Shown piece after piece: positions 1-8,743 of a DNA stretch of 64,000 nucleotides (positions are counted from its first letter, which is position 1; each line of letters opens with the position of its first letter). This DNA is from an uncultured Blautia sp. (GTDB lineage Bacteria; Bacillota; Clostridia; Lachnospirales; Lachnospiraceae): positions 62,001 to 126,000 of the forward strand of contig CALBGI010000021.1 of assembly GCA_937893675.1 (NCBI GenBank), in the 5' to 3' direction. A program made the position numbers and the translations under genes. Below the pieces are notes generated by a model. The model made no database searches and was not told the origin of the DNA. It saw only the letters and a list, made by a program, of their open reading frames with translations.

Positions 1-765
1 GCGAGGGAAAATGCGGCGGAGGAAAATGTGTTCCGTCAGCTCCGCCTGAACCAGTGGGTAAAGCAGAGTACCCGCTGGATGCAGATGGATAAGTGGGATG
101 CCTGTGCATTCCCGGTAGATGCGGAGGAACTTGCCGGGAGGGAATGCTACGGCGGTCTTGACCTTTCCAGCTCCACGGACATCACGGCATTCGTGCTGGT
201 ATTCCCGCCGAGGAATGATGAGGAAAAATATATTATACTGCCGTTCTGCTGGATTCCGGAGGAAAATATGCGGCTCAGAGTCCGGCGCGATCATGTGCCT
301 TACGATGTATGGGCGATGGAAGGATGCCTGCAGACTACGGAGGGGAATGTCATCCATTACGGGTTTATCGAGCAGTTCATTGAAAGGCTTGGTATGAAGT
401 ACCATATCAAGGAGATTGCATTTGACCGATGGGGAGCAGTCCAGATGGTGCAGAATCTGGAGGGAATGGGATTTACGGTTGTTCCGTTCGGGCAGGGTTA
501 TAAAGATATGAGCCCTCCGACAAAGGAACTGATGAAGCTGACGCTGGAACAGCGGATTGCTCACGGCGGGCATAAGGTGCTGCGGTGGATGATGGATAAC
601 GTGTTCGTGCGGCAGGATCCGGCGGGAAACATCAAGATGGATAAGGAAAAATCCACAGAGAAGATCGATGCCGCGGTCGCTACGGTCATGGCGCTTGACC
701 GGGCTATCCGTCATGGCGGAGGCGAGGGCAGCGTTTATGATGAGCGGGGCATTTTGGTTTTTTAA
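1..765 (+). CDS. terL: Phage terminase large subunit, C-terminal part (5' end outside window)
   Basis: The frame is open from base 1, so the ATPase half lies to the left. What remains is the RNase H-like nuclease half that cuts concatemeric DNA during head filling. The nuclease signature starts at GGLDLSSSTDITAF (first acidic residue), a second block reads IAFDRWGAVQMVQNLEGMGF, and the C-terminal acidic block is KIDAAVATVMALDRA. This order is typical of the HK97-like Terminase_1 family. It heads the visible late operon, but the next phage structural gene, the portal, is displaced by more than 2.3 kb of cargo. The call rests on these blocks and the neighbouring head genes. Confidence 0.93.
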   Translation, partial: ARENAAEENVFRQLRLNQWVKQSTRWMQMDKWDACAFPVDAEELAGRECYGGLDLSSSTDITAFVLVFPPRNDEEKYIILPFCWIPEENMRLRVRRDHVPYDVWAMEGCLQTTEGNVIHYGFIEQFIERLGMKYHIKEIAFDRWGAVQMVQNLEGMGFTVVPFGQGYKDMSPPTKELMKLTLEQRIAHGGHKVLRWMMDNVFVRQDPAGNIKMDKEKSTEKIDAAVATVMALDRAIRHGGGEGSVYDERGILVF

Positions 766-795
766 AGAAAATCATAACAATGTATATGGGAAGTG

Positions 796-804
796 TGATA
801 TAAT
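796..804 (+). promoter_or_regulatory. Extended -10 promoter of cargo cassette 1
   Basis: TGATATAAT (TG-n-TATAAT) lies 26 bp before the ATG of the following gene, with AGGAGG at 818-823. No good -35 is visible, which an extended -10 can compensate. It gives the cassette transcription independent of the phage late operon. Confidence 0.6.
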
Positions 805-830
805 TAGAAAAAATCATAGGAGGCGCAAAA

Positions 831-2060
831 ATGTTTTCTATTCCATATACATTTGCAAACGAGGATGAGAGTTATATTACGATCCCGGCCTTAAAAAGAT
901 TTGCTAGGGAGAAGAAGAAAGAAGATCTTAAAACGACCTTAGACAGACCACAGTTGATACAGGATATTGAAAATTATGCAAACCAGTCACCGGAAAAGGA
1001 AGAAGAAGTTTTAGATTGGTTGGATCATGTGTTGATTGAAGGAATTAAGGATGTACAGATAAAGCTCATAGATGATGAGTCATTTACAACAGCCTTTTTG
1101 AATGAAGATGAATATGTGGAACAAATTGTGGAACCCTTATTAGTGAATGTAAATAATAGACATTTGAATAAAGGATATTCTAGTGACTTAAGTCTGTTTC
1201 GATATGAAATTTCTAATGAGGATGAATATGGGAGAAGGATACGGTTGTATATGGGAAGACTGTTATGTACTTTCGATAAAAAACATGGTGCAGCAACAGT
1301 CCCATATCCAATTGCAGTTGACGTATACTGCGACATGGGAATTATTGTATCTCGTGCAAAATCTAAATCCGGATTATACAAGTATGTAGATGAATTTGTG
1401 TTGGAACAGGCAATACCAACTAAATCTGAAAAAGAGACAGCTACAGCCATAAAGTGGGTGTGTGAGAAGCTGGCAATCGGTACAAAAAAGAGTTTTGAAG
1501 CGGAAACTGTATTCAAATCTCGCCTGTATTATATGTTGGAAAGATATACACAGACACCAAGTGAGATTATAGAACTTATAAATCAGAAAACGTCAGAAAT
1601 TGATGGAATTGTTGATTCTGTAATGCATCAGATTTGTAATCTGAAACGGGCGTATGAAGAGGATGTAAGATCCAATGTCTTGAATATGGTGGAGAAATAT
1701 TTTTCCATCAGTTATCCGGATAAACAGATATTCATTAAGGATAGAGAAGCGTATCCGTTGAAATTGAATGCTACAGATGAAGAAGATTCAAAAGTAGAGC
1801 AGACGGCTGCATTAGAAGAGCCGCTTCAGTCAAAAGCAATTTTTTTCGATAATAAAAAAATGCTGCAGAAAAGTCAGGCGTGTGATGGCGTAACATTTAT
1901 GTTTGCGAGAATTAACACGATGTATTGTTCTAAACAATTTAAAGTAAAAATAGTAGTGAATAAGGATTACTGTATACTCAAATTCACGGAGTATACAATG
2001 GAGGAGGATATTATACATGTATTGTTCTCACTTATCGGCACTGCAAGGAATGCTGGATGA
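831..2060 (+). CDS. Unrecognised 409-residue cargo protein, first gene of a two-gene cassette
   Basis: I do not recognise this protein. It is soluble-looking, rich in Lys, Glu and Asp, with no signal peptide or membrane span. The middle (about residues 80-200) reads like a folded alpha/beta domain, and the stretch from about 240 to 310 looks helical. The start is fixed by AGGAGG at 818-823. Base composition is clearly more A+T-rich than the flanking terminase and portal genes, which points to separate ancestry. It overlaps the next gene by 44 bases, so the two are probably translated together and act together. The pair has its own promoter and terminator in the middle of the head operon, as expected of a moron expressed in the lysogen. 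A role as sensor or partner of the downstream nuclease-like protein is inference. Confidence 0.75.
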   Translation: MFSIPYTFANEDESYITIPALKRFAREKKKEDLKTTLDRPQLIQDIENYANQSPEKEEEVLDWLDHVLIEGIKDVQIKLIDDESFTTAFLNEDEYVEQIVEPLLVNVNNRHLNKGYSSDLSLFRYEISNEDEYGRRIRLYMGRLLCTFDKKHGAATVPYPIAVDVYCDMGIIVSRAKSKSGLYKYVDEFVLEQAIPTKSEKETATAIKWVCEKLAIGTKKSFEAETVFKSRLYYMLERYTQTPSEIIELINQKTSEIDGIVDSVMHQICNLKRAYEEDVRSNVLNMVEKYFSISYPDKQIFIKDREAYPLKLNATDEEDSKVEQTAALEEPLQSKAIFFDNKKMLQKSQACDGVTFMFARINTMYCSKQFKVKIVVNKDYCILKFTEYTMEEDIIHVLFSLIGTARNAG

Positions 2061-3057
2061 TGCTCAGATACAGAGACTAGAGACATATTTCAGCAGCTTA
2101 ATTGGGGGTGCGACTAAAAATATTACGGTGTCCAAGACGGTCAAGGCATTAGATATTTCGCCCCAATTGGCCAGTAGGGTATTGACAAAATGCAAAGAAA
2201 TAGGAATATTGAAAGTATTTTATACAATCCGATGCCCGGAATGTGGTATGCTTATAAAAAAAGTGGATTCTATTGCAGATATTCCATCAAAACCATTTGA
2301 ATGCTATGGATGTAATGAGGAAATTGAGGTAGGTCCGAGTGATATTGAAATTATATATGCGTTGGAAGACGACTGTGTTTTTATAGAAGGGCAGCAGGGA
2401 GAATTAGACTTATCAGCTAGGGCTGTTGTCCAAGAGGATTCTATGGAAACCATTTTTCTAGCTGGTAATGTTAATGAATATTTATTTCATCCAACAGATG
2501 AAGAATATCAGAAATTAAGAGATATGTATGCTTCAATTGCAAGCCGGAAGGGGACAACAAAAAAGATTGGAGATACATTAGAAAATCTGACACAATATCT
2601 TTTCAATTTATGTCCTATTTTTAAGGCGGCAGGGATACGGACAACAACAAATCAAATTGATTGCTGTGTAAGAAATCAAATGTATTTAAAATTTGGAATT
2701 TTGGACACGATAGGTGCAAGATTCTTCGTTGAATGCAAGAATGAGAGCCAGACGCCAAGCGGTGGGTATATGTCAAAGTTACATAGTATTATTACTACTG
2801 CCAACGGAGGTGGGGATGGAAAGTGTATAAAATTTGGAATCATTATTTCGAAGGAGAAGGGACCATCTACTTTTAAGGAATTGGCGGTAAAATATTATCT
2901 TACTCATCAAGTAGTAATAATTTCTATTTGTGGACAAGAGCTAGAAGAACTGTTTGATAGCAAAGGGAATTTACTTGACCTTATTGAACGAAAAGCAAGT
3001 GAAATAATGATGGATGCAACAACCGATTTAAAAAAGGTAGGGTTGTATAATTCGTAA
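2017..3057 (+). CDS. HTH / zinc-ribbon / PD-(D/E)XK nuclease-like cargo protein
   Basis: The 346-residue product has three visible parts. Residues about 33-66 look like a winged helix (SKTVKALDISPQLASRVL). A zinc ribbon follows with Cys73, Cys76, Cys96 and Cys99 (CPEC and CYGC). Residues about 178-290 resemble a restriction-endonuclease fold: Glu189 in the leading helix, Asp215 (QIDCC), then Glu239-Cys-Lys241 (FFVECKNE), the D-(E-x-K) core of Mrr-like nucleases. The start at 2017 is set by GGAGGAGG at 2000-2007, inside the previous gene. DNA-binding elements joined to a nuclease core suggest cleavage or sensing of foreign DNA; with the upstream partner it could be a defence pair. The nuclease motif is seen; the defence role is inferred. 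Confidence 0.78.
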   Translation: MYCSHLSALQGMLDDAQIQRLETYFSSLIGGATKNITVSKTVKALDISPQLASRVLTKCKEIGILKVFYTIRCPECGMLIKKVDSIADIPSKPFECYGCNEEIEVGPSDIEIIYALEDDCVFIEGQQGELDLSARAVVQEDSMETIFLAGNVNEYLFHPTDEEYQKLRDMYASIASRKGTTKKIGDTLENLTQYLFNLCPIFKAAGIRTTTNQIDCCVRNQMYLKFGILDTIGARFFVECKNESQTPSGGYMSKLHSIITTANGGGDGKCIKFGIIISKEKGPSTFKELAVKYYLTHQVVIISICGQELEELFDSKGNLLDLIERKASEIMMDATTDLKKVGLYNS

Positions 3058-3066
3058 TAATAGAGA

Positions 3067-3110
3067 ACATCTATTTTGAAGAACAATGACTTCAGGGTAG
3101 ATGTTTTTTT
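3067..3110 (+). terminator. Rho-independent terminator of cargo cassette 1
   Basis: ACATCTA (3067-3073) pairs with TAGATGT (3098-3104), with an inner GAAG/CTTC pair in the loop, followed by seven T. It closes the two-gene cassette before the portal gene. Confidence 0.75.
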
Positions 3111-3130
3111 ATGCCTATTTTTGGAGGTGG
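3104..3130 (+). repeat. Junction repeat after cargo cassette 1
   Basis: The stretch TTTTTTTATGCC, a T-rich link and GGAGGTGG lies just before the portal start. Nearly the same sequence occurs at 10417-10444 before the tape measure gene, again immediately after a cargo terminator. It may be the remnant of the native phage intergenic sequence, or a shared recombination point. Confidence 0.55.
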
Positions 3131-3133
3131 AAT

Positions 3134-4441
3134 ATGGGACTAAAAAGTTTCTTCGGCTTCGGTCAGGCGAGGGATAAGCCGACCAATACAGCCGGAAGCG
3201 GGTATTCGTTTATGTTCGGGAGGACATCAAGCGGCAAGCCAGTCAATGAGAGGACGGCGATGCAGACCACGGCGGTTTATGCGTGTGTGCGCATTCTGGC
3301 GGAGACGGTGGCTTCGCTTCCAATCCATGTATATGAATACAAAGACGGTGGGAAGGAGCTAGTGCATGACCATCCGTTATATTATCTGCTCCATGATGAG
3401 CCAAACCCGGAGATGACTTCATTTGTGTTCCGTGAGACGCTGATGAGCCATCTTTTGATTTGGGGGAATGCCTACGCGCAGATAGTGAGGGACGGAAGCG
3501 GCAGGGTGCTTGGGCTGTATCCGCTTCTACCAAACAAGATGGATGTGGACAGGGATAACCGTGGGCGGATTTATTATGTATATTCAAGGGATACCAATGA
3601 GAATCCCATGTTTAAGGATTATGGCGATATTAAGCTGCGGGCGGAGGATGTGCTTCATATTCCGGGGCTTGGTTTTGACGGTCTGATCGGGTACTCGCCG
3701 ATTGCAATGGCAAAAAATGCCGTGGGCATGACGCTTGCCTGTGAGGAGTATGGCGCAAGCTTCTTTGCCAACGGTGCGAATCCCGGCGGCGTGCTGGAGC
3801 ATCCCGGAGTCCTGAAAGACCCGTCAAAGGTCAGGGAGTCTTGGAATTCCGTCTACAGGGGAACGAATAATGCCCATAAGATTGCAGTGTTGGAGGAGGG
3901 CATGAAGTACCAGCAGATCGGGATACCGCCGGAGGAAGCGCAGTTTCTGGAAACGAGGAAATTCCAGATCAATGAGATCGCAAGGCTGTACCGCATCCCA
4001 CCGCATATGGTGGGGGATTTGGAAAAATCAAGTTTCTCCAACATTGAGCAGCAGTCTCTGGAATTTGTGAAATATACGCTTGATCCGTGGGTGATCCGGT
4101 GGGAGCAGTCGCTCCAGAAGTCGCTCCTGCTTCCGGGCGAAAAAAATAAATATTTTATCAAGCTGAATGTGGACGGACTGCTCCGGGGCGATTACCAGTC
4201 CCGCATGAACGGGTATGCCACGGGCCGGCAGAACGGATGGTTTTCCGCTAATGATATCCGGGAGATGGAAAACATGAATCCGATCCCGGATGAGGAGGGC
4301 GGCAACCTGTACCTGATCAACGGGGCGATGACGAAACTTGCGGATGCCGGGGCCTTTGCCGGGGACGGGCAGACGGAAGGGGCGGAGAAAACCGGGCAGG
4401 AACCTCCGGCACAGAATCAGAGAAAGAGAGGCGGACAATGA
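3134..4441 (+). CDS. Phage portal protein (HK97 family)
   Basis: This is the dodecameric vertex ring through which DNA enters and leaves the head. The 435-residue product matches the HK97-type portal family: TTAVYACVRILAETVASLP near the N-terminus, the central ILRIPG-like block VLHIPGLGFDGLIGYSPI, and IARLYRIPPHMVGDL followed by SNIEQQSLEFVKYTLDPW. The start is the ATG at 3134, preceded by GGAGG at 3123-3127; an in-frame ATG further upstream falls inside the terminator and is not credible. The C-terminus is Gly/Glu/Gln-rich and overlaps the protease gene by four bases (ATGA), which suggests translational coupling. Confidence 0.95.
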   Translation: MGLKSFFGFGQARDKPTNTAGSGYSFMFGRTSSGKPVNERTAMQTTAVYACVRILAETVASLPIHVYEYKDGGKELVHDHPLYYLLHDEPNPEMTSFVFRETLMSHLLIWGNAYAQIVRDGSGRVLGLYPLLPNKMDVDRDNRGRIYYVYSRDTNENPMFKDYGDIKLRAEDVLHIPGLGFDGLIGYSPIAMAKNAVGMTLACEEYGASFFANGANPGGVLEHPGVLKDPSKVRESWNSVYRGTNNAHKIAVLEEGMKYQQIGIPPEEAQFLETRKFQINEIARLYRIPPHMVGDLEKSSFSNIEQQSLEFVKYTLDPWVIRWEQSLQKSLLLPGEKNKYFIKLNVDGLLRGDYQSRMNGYATGRQNGWFSANDIREMENMNPIPDEEGGNLYLINGAMTKLADAGAFAGDGQTEGAEKTGQEPPAQNQRKRGGQ

Positions 4442-5202
4442 AACGGAAGTTTTGGAACTGGGTAAAGAATGAGGGCGGCCTTTCCACGGAGAGGACGCTC
4501 TTTCTAAGCGGGGAGATTTCGGATGAGACATGGTATGGGGACGAAGTCACGCCCAAGCTGTTTAAGGATGAGCTGTATGCCGGGGACGGGGACATTACGG
4601 TATGGCTGAATTCTCCGGGAGGGGATGTGTTTGCGGCGGCGCAGATCTACAACATGCTCCGGGATTACAAGGGGAACGTGACCATCAAGATTGACGGCCT
4701 TGCGGCATCGGCGGCATCCGTCATTGCGATGGCAGGAAACACCGTCCTCGTATCCCCGGTGGCGATGATGATGATCCACAATCCGGCTACGCTGGCTGTC
4801 GGCAATGCAAAAGATATGGAGAGGGCGATTGCCATGCTGAACGAAGTCAAGGAATCCATCTTAAATGCCTATGAAGGGAAGACAGGGCTTTCCCGTGCAA
4901 AGCTCTCCCACATGATGGATGACGAGACGTGGTTTAATGCCAAGAAAGCGGTGGAGCTTGGATTTGCGGATGAGATCCTGTTTGATTCCGGTGCAGGGGG
5001 CGGGGAGAAGCCGCCGGATGAGCCGGAGGAAGCAGAGGAAAAAGGGGAAGACGGGAAGAAAAAGAAACTCCCGTTCCAGCAGGATTCCGTGATGTTTTCA
5101 CGGAAAGCCATGAATGATTCCTTTCTTTCTAAGGTTTCGGATAAGAAGCCTATGGTACCTGTTGACCAGTTAGAAAAGAGACTGAGTCTCTTAACACATT
5201 GA
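4438..5202 (+). CDS. Head maturation (prohead) protease, ClpP-like
   Basis: This serine protease trims the capsid protein's scaffold-like N-terminus during prohead maturation. The fold is that of ClpP: WLNSPGGDVFAAAQIYNML, then the nucleophile in DGLAASAASVIAMAG (Ser91), then His114 in MMMIHNPA. Family length is usual (254 residues). After about residue 185 the tail is highly charged (Glu/Lys-rich) and probably flexible. It sits between portal and capsid genes, as in many HK97-type phages of Firmicutes. Confidence 0.94.
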   Translation: MKRKFWNWVKNEGGLSTERTLFLSGEISDETWYGDEVTPKLFKDELYAGDGDITVWLNSPGGDVFAAAQIYNMLRDYKGNVTIKIDGLAASAASVIAMAGNTVLVSPVAMMMIHNPATLAVGNAKDMERAIAMLNEVKESILNAYEGKTGLSRAKLSHMMDDETWFNAKKAVELGFADEILFDSGAGGGEKPPDEPEEAEEKGEDGKKKKLPFQQDSVMFSRKAMNDSFLSKVSDKKPMVPVDQLEKRLSLLTH

Positions 5203-5218
5203 AGGAGGACGGATTATT

Positions 5219-6424
5219 ATGAGTAAGGTATTGGAATTGAGAGAAAAACGGGCGAAGGCATGGGAAGCGGCGAAGCAGTTTCTGGATGCCAAGAGGACGG
5301 CGGACGGGTTTGTCTCCGCCGAGGATGCGGCAACGTATGACCGGATGGAAGCGGATGTGGTCAATCTCGGAAAGGAGATTGAGAGGCTGGAACGGCAGGC
5401 CGCCATTGATGCAGAGCTGGCAAGGGCAACCAACACGCCGATCACAAACCAGCCGAACGGAAAGATTGACGGCGGGACAAAAACAGGAAGGGCATCGGAT
5501 GAATATAAGAGAGCGTTCTGGAACGGCATGAGGAACAGGATTTCCTATGAAGTGCAGAACGCTCTTTCCATCGGCACGGATTCCGAGGGCGGCTACCTTG
5601 TGCCGGATGAATACGAGAAGAAGCTGGTGGAGGCACTGCAGGACGAGGTGTTCTTCCGGGGGCTTGCGACCGTGATCCGTACTTCCAGCGGCGACCGCAA
5701 GATCCCGATTGTGACGAGCAAAGGTGAGGCGGCATGGATCGATGAGGGCGGGCAGTTCCCGGAAAGCGATGACAGCTTCGGACAGACTTCCATCGGCGCT
5801 TATAAGCTGGCCACCATGATCAAGGTGTCCGACGAGCTTCTGAACGATTCGGTGTTTAACATCGAGCAGTATATCTCTAAGGAATTCGGGCGCAGGATCG
5901 GCACGAAGGAGGAAGAGGCGTTCTTTATCGGCGATGGTCAGGGCAAGCCCATCGGACTGTTCAATGCCACGGGCGGCGCGGAGACGGGAGTGACTGCGGC
6001 TTCCACGAGCATCACGTTTGATGACGTCATGGATCTGTATTATTCCCTCCGTGCGCCTTACCGCAATAAGGCATCATGGCTCCTGAACGATTCCACGGTC
6101 AAGGCGCTCCGCAAGCTGAAGGACAGCAATGGAAATTATATCTGGCAGCCGAGCGTGCGCGAAGGCGAGCCGGACAGGATTTTAAACCGTCCGTACCGCA
6201 CCTCCATCTTTGTGCCGGAGCTTGCGGAAGGGAAACGTGTCATGGCATTCGGTGATTTCAGCTATTATTGGATCGCTGACCGTCAGGGCAGGAGCTTCAA
6301 GCGGCTGAACGAGCTGTATGCAACTACGGGGCAGGTAGGCTTCCTCGCCTGTGAGCGTGTGGACGGCAAGCTGATCCTTTCCGAAGCGGTCAAGACGCTG
6401 GATGTGAAAGCGAAGACGACTTAA
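5219..6424 (+). CDS. Major capsid protein (HK97 fold)
   Basis: The 401-residue shell protein has the HK97 layout: an N-terminal coiled-coil delta domain (about 1-100, rich in Glu/Lys/Ala heptads) that acts as built-in scaffold and is normally removed by the protease, then a mature part beginning near SIGTDSEGGYLVPDEYEKKL. Family blocks include WIDEGGQFPESDDSFGQTSI and IGTKEEEAFFIGDGQGKPIG. No separate scaffold gene exists, as expected for this type. The ATG at 5219 has a clear AAGGAGG upstream. Confidence 0.96.
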   Translation: MSKVLELREKRAKAWEAAKQFLDAKRTADGFVSAEDAATYDRMEADVVNLGKEIERLERQAAIDAELARATNTPITNQPNGKIDGGTKTGRASDEYKRAFWNGMRNRISYEVQNALSIGTDSEGGYLVPDEYEKKLVEALQDEVFFRGLATVIRTSSGDRKIPIVTSKGEAAWIDEGGQFPESDDSFGQTSIGAYKLATMIKVSDELLNDSVFNIEQYISKEFGRRIGTKEEEAFFIGDGQGKPIGLFNATGGAETGVTAASTSITFDDVMDLYYSLRAPYRNKASWLLNDSTVKALRKLKDSNGNYIWQPSVREGEPDRILNRPYRTSIFVPELAEGKRVMAFGDFSYYWIADRQGRSFKRLNELYATTGQVGFLACERVDGKLILSEAVKTLDVKAKTT

Positions 6425-6441
6425 TAAGGGAGGCGTCAGGA

Positions 6442-6717
6442 ATGGTGGTAACACTGAAGGAAGCCAAGCAGTATCTGAGGGTTGACTCGTCCGATGAGGA
6501 CGAGTCGATCGTCCAGTTCATGTGTACCGCAGAGCATCTGATTCTGGATGTGAGCCGGAGGACTGCAGAGGAACTGGAAGCATATGAGGATATTGTCAGG
6601 ACGGCGGAGCTTTATGCCATCGCTTATTTGTATGAGCATCGGGAGGAAGCCGACCACAGGGCAATGACGGAAACGCTCAAATATCTGCTCTTCTCCGTGC
6701 GGAAGGAGGCTTTCTGA
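6442..6717 (+). CDS. Head-tail connector (gp6-like / DNA packaging adaptor)
   Basis: The 91-residue protein begins VTLKEAKQYLRVDSSDEDE, the usual opening of gp6-like connector proteins that dock under the portal after packaging. It is all-helical in appearance and ends two bases inside the next start. Order (capsid, then connector) supports the call. GGAGG precedes the ATG. Confidence 0.85.
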   Translation: MVVTLKEAKQYLRVDSSDEDESIVQFMCTAEHLILDVSRRTAEELEAYEDIVRTAELYAIAYLYEHREEADHRAMTETLKYLLFSVRKEAF

Positions 6718-7046
6718 TGATCGAATTGATGAGGGAACGCATTACGTTCCAGAAAAGCGGGGCGGGCATGGATAAGGACGGAAACCACATTTTGAATTGG
6801 ACGGACTATTATTCCTGCGCCGCCTATGTCAATAACCTGTCGGGGAAAGAATATTGGGAAGCGGCGCAAGTCAATGCGCAGACGGAAATCAATTTCGTTA
6901 TCCGGTACTGTTCGGAGGCGGCCGTCATGGATACAGAGCATTACCGCATCCTGTTCGGGGGAAGGATTTATAATATTTCTTTCATCGATAATGTGCAGTA
7001 TAAAAATAAGACCATGAAAATCCGTGCGGCGATGGTAAAGAGGTGA
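6717..7046 (+). CDS. Head-tail joining / head closure protein
   Basis: The 109-residue protein reads IELMRERITFQKSGAGMDKDGN near its start and has a beta-rich pattern with IRYCSEAAVMDTEHYRILFGG, typical of the SPP1 gp16 / phage head-tail joining family that closes the head before tail attachment. Its ATG shares bases with the preceding stop (TGATG). Confidence 0.85.
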   Translation: MIELMRERITFQKSGAGMDKDGNHILNWTDYYSCAAYVNNLSGKEYWEAAQVNAQTEINFVIRYCSEAAVMDTEHYRILFGGRIYNISFIDNVQYKNKTMKIRAAMVKR

Positions 7047-7050
7047 GCAG

Positions 7051-7434
7051 ATGGCGGGAAACAGAACAAGCGTGGATGCGATGGCGGATGTCATTATGGA
7101 AGGTCTGCTGGAATATGCCGACCTTGCTTCAGATACGGTCAAGGAAGCCGTGACCGAGTCGGCGAAGACCGTGAAAAAGGAAATACAGGCCGGGGCTCCT
7201 TCCCGGACAGGAAAATATAAGAAAAGCTGGCGGACGAAAAAGACGAAGGAGAGCAGCAATGGGCTGGTCATCACGGTGCATTCCAAAGACCGCTATCAGA
7301 TCGCCCATCTTCTGGAGCATGGCCATGCCAAGCGCGGGGGCGGCAGGGTAGCAGCCATTCCCCATATCGCCCCTGCGGAATCAAAAGGGGAGGAAGAACT
7401 GTTGGAACGGATAGAAAGGGGGATGGAGCCGTGA
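7051..7434 (+). CDS. HK97 gp10-like minor tail / tail completion protein
   Basis: The 127-residue product carries the gp10 pattern: KKEIQAGAPSRTGKYKKSWR followed by VHSKDRYQIAHLLEHGHAKR. Members help join head and tail and terminate the tail tube. It overlaps the next gene by four bases (GTGA). Confidence 0.88.
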   Translation: MAGNRTSVDAMADVIMEGLLEYADLASDTVKEAVTESAKTVKKEIQAGAPSRTGKYKKSWRTKKTKESSNGLVITVHSKDRYQIAHLLEHGHAKRGGGRVAAIPHIAPAESKGEEELLERIERGMEP

Positions 7435-7748
7435 CGCATGAAGAAGTAATGGAAATGATGGGGAAGATGGGGCTGCCGTTTGCGTATGACCATTTCGTGG
7501 AAGGGGAATCCCCAGAGCCGGCGTTTGCGGTATTCCTCTATCCAAACAGCAGCCATTTTGCGGCGGATGGGAAGGTGTATTTCAAAGCGCGCCGCCTGAA
7601 CATAGAAATCTATACGGACAGGAAGGATGTCGCTCTGGAGGAGCGGGCGGAGGCGGTTCTTGACGGCTATGGTATTTTTTATGAAAAAAGCGAAGTATGG
7701 ATTGAGTCGGAGAAACTCTATGAAGTGCTTTATGAGATGGAGGTATAG
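7431..7748 (+). CDS. Tail terminator / completion protein (gp17-like)
   Basis: A 105-residue small alpha/beta protein in the usual position between the gp10-like gene and the tail tube. The GTG start at 7431 overlaps the upstream stop. It contains YFKARRLNIEIYTDRKDVALEE, resembling tail-terminator proteins that cap tube growth. The assignment relies largely on position and size. Confidence 0.7.
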   Translation: MTHEEVMEMMGKMGLPFAYDHFVEGESPEPAFAVFLYPNSSHFAADGKVYFKARRLNIEIYTDRKDVALEERAEAVLDGYGIFYEKSEVWIESEKLYEVLYEMEV

Positions 7749-7750
7749 GA

Positions 7751-8350
7751 ATGCCGAATAAGAAGAATAAAGTAAAATTCAATATCTGCAATGTCCACTA
7801 TGCGCCGATCACTGCGGCGGAGGACGGGACGGTAACATTTGCTGCGCCTGTGGCAATGCCCGGTGCGGTTTCCATCAGCATGGACCCGACAGGGGAGCCG
7901 GAATCGTTCTATGCGGATGGCGTGGAATATTATGTGATCAACAACAATCAGGGATATGACGGCGATCTGGAGCTTGCCATGATCCCGGAATCTTTCCGGA
8001 CGGACATCCTGAAGGAAGAAGCGGACTCCAATCAGGTGCTGGTGGAGAATGCAAACAGCGAGACGGGCAGTTTTGCGCTCCTGTTCGAGTTTGACGGTGA
8101 CATCCGGAAAATCCGCCATGTGCTGTATAACTGCTCCGCTTCCCGCCCTTCCATTGAGTCGAAGACCAATGAGGAGGATAAAGAAGTGCAGACGGAGACG
8201 CTGACCGTAAAGGCAAGGCCGCTGGCAAACGGATATGTGAAAGCCAAGACCGGGGATTCCACTACGGAGACAGTCTATAATAATTGGTACAAATCGGTAT
8301 ATGAGCCGAATGCGGAAGTGCAGACGGCTTTGGCTGGAACGGGAGAGTAA
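7751..8350 (+). CDS. Major tail (tube) protein
   Basis: The 199-residue beta-rich product forms the tail tube. It has the Firmicutes phi13-type pattern: FNICNVHYAPITAAEDGTVTF near the N-terminus and YYVINNNQGYDGDLELAMIPESF, ending with a segment describing a tail-tube Ig-free C-terminus. GGAGG lies at 7739-7743. Position just before the frameshifted chaperone pair supports the call. Confidence 0.9.
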   Translation: MPNKKNKVKFNICNVHYAPITAAEDGTVTFAAPVAMPGAVSISMDPTGEPESFYADGVEYYVINNNQGYDGDLELAMIPESFRTDILKEEADSNQVLVENANSETGSFALLFEFDGDIRKIRHVLYNCSASRPSIESKTNEEDKEVQTETLTVKARPLANGYVKAKTGDSTTETVYNNWYKSVYEPNAEVQTALAGTGE

Positions 8351-8365
8351 AGGAGGCAGGAAAGG

Positions 8366-8743
8366 ATGAGCATCATTAAGAAGATTGAGATAGACGGGCA
8401 GATGGTGGCGTTTAAGGCAAGTGCGGCGATCCCCCGGATCTACAGATTGAAATTCCAGAGGGATATTTATAAGGACCTGCGCGTGCTTGAAAAAAGCGTG
8501 GGCGGTCAGAAGAAAGAGGAGAGCAACCTTGACCTGTTCAGTTTGGAGATGTTTGAGAATATCGCATTCATTATGGCGAAGCACGCTGATCCGTCTATCC
8601 CGGATACCCCGGAGGAGTGGCTGGACGGCTTTAACACATTTTCCATTTATCAGGTGCTTCCGAAGCTGATTGAGCTTTGGGGGCTGAATGTAAAAACGGA
8701 TGCGGAAGCTAAAAAAAACTTCGCCCAACAGAGCGTGAAATGA
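8366..8743 (+). CDS. Tail assembly chaperone, short form (gpG-like)
   Basis: The 125-residue protein keeps the tape measure soluble during tail assembly. It starts with SIIKKIEIDGQMVAFKASAAIPRIYRLKF, a pattern common in Gram-positive siphophages. It ends in the run AKKNFAQQ, coded by a slippery A-AAA-AAC heptamer (8713-8719). A -1 shift there joins it, without any intervening stop, to the next small frame. Confidence 0.88.
   Translation: MSIIKKIEIDGQMVAFKASAAIPRIYRLKFQRDIYKDLRVLEKSVGGQKKEESNLDLFSLEMFENIAFIMAKHADPSIPDTPEEWLDGFNTFSIYQVLPKLIELWGLNVKTDAEAKKNFAQQSVK
8713..8719 (+). other. Programmed -1 frameshift site (A AAA AAC)
   Basis: In the zero frame the codons are AAA-AAA-AAC. Slipping back one base moves reading into the frame of the following 54-residue gene; the codons CTT CGC CCA ACA GAG CGT GAA lead directly to its ATG at 8740. 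The arrangement matches the lambda G/GT system in position, order and shift direction. Confidence 0.82.
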
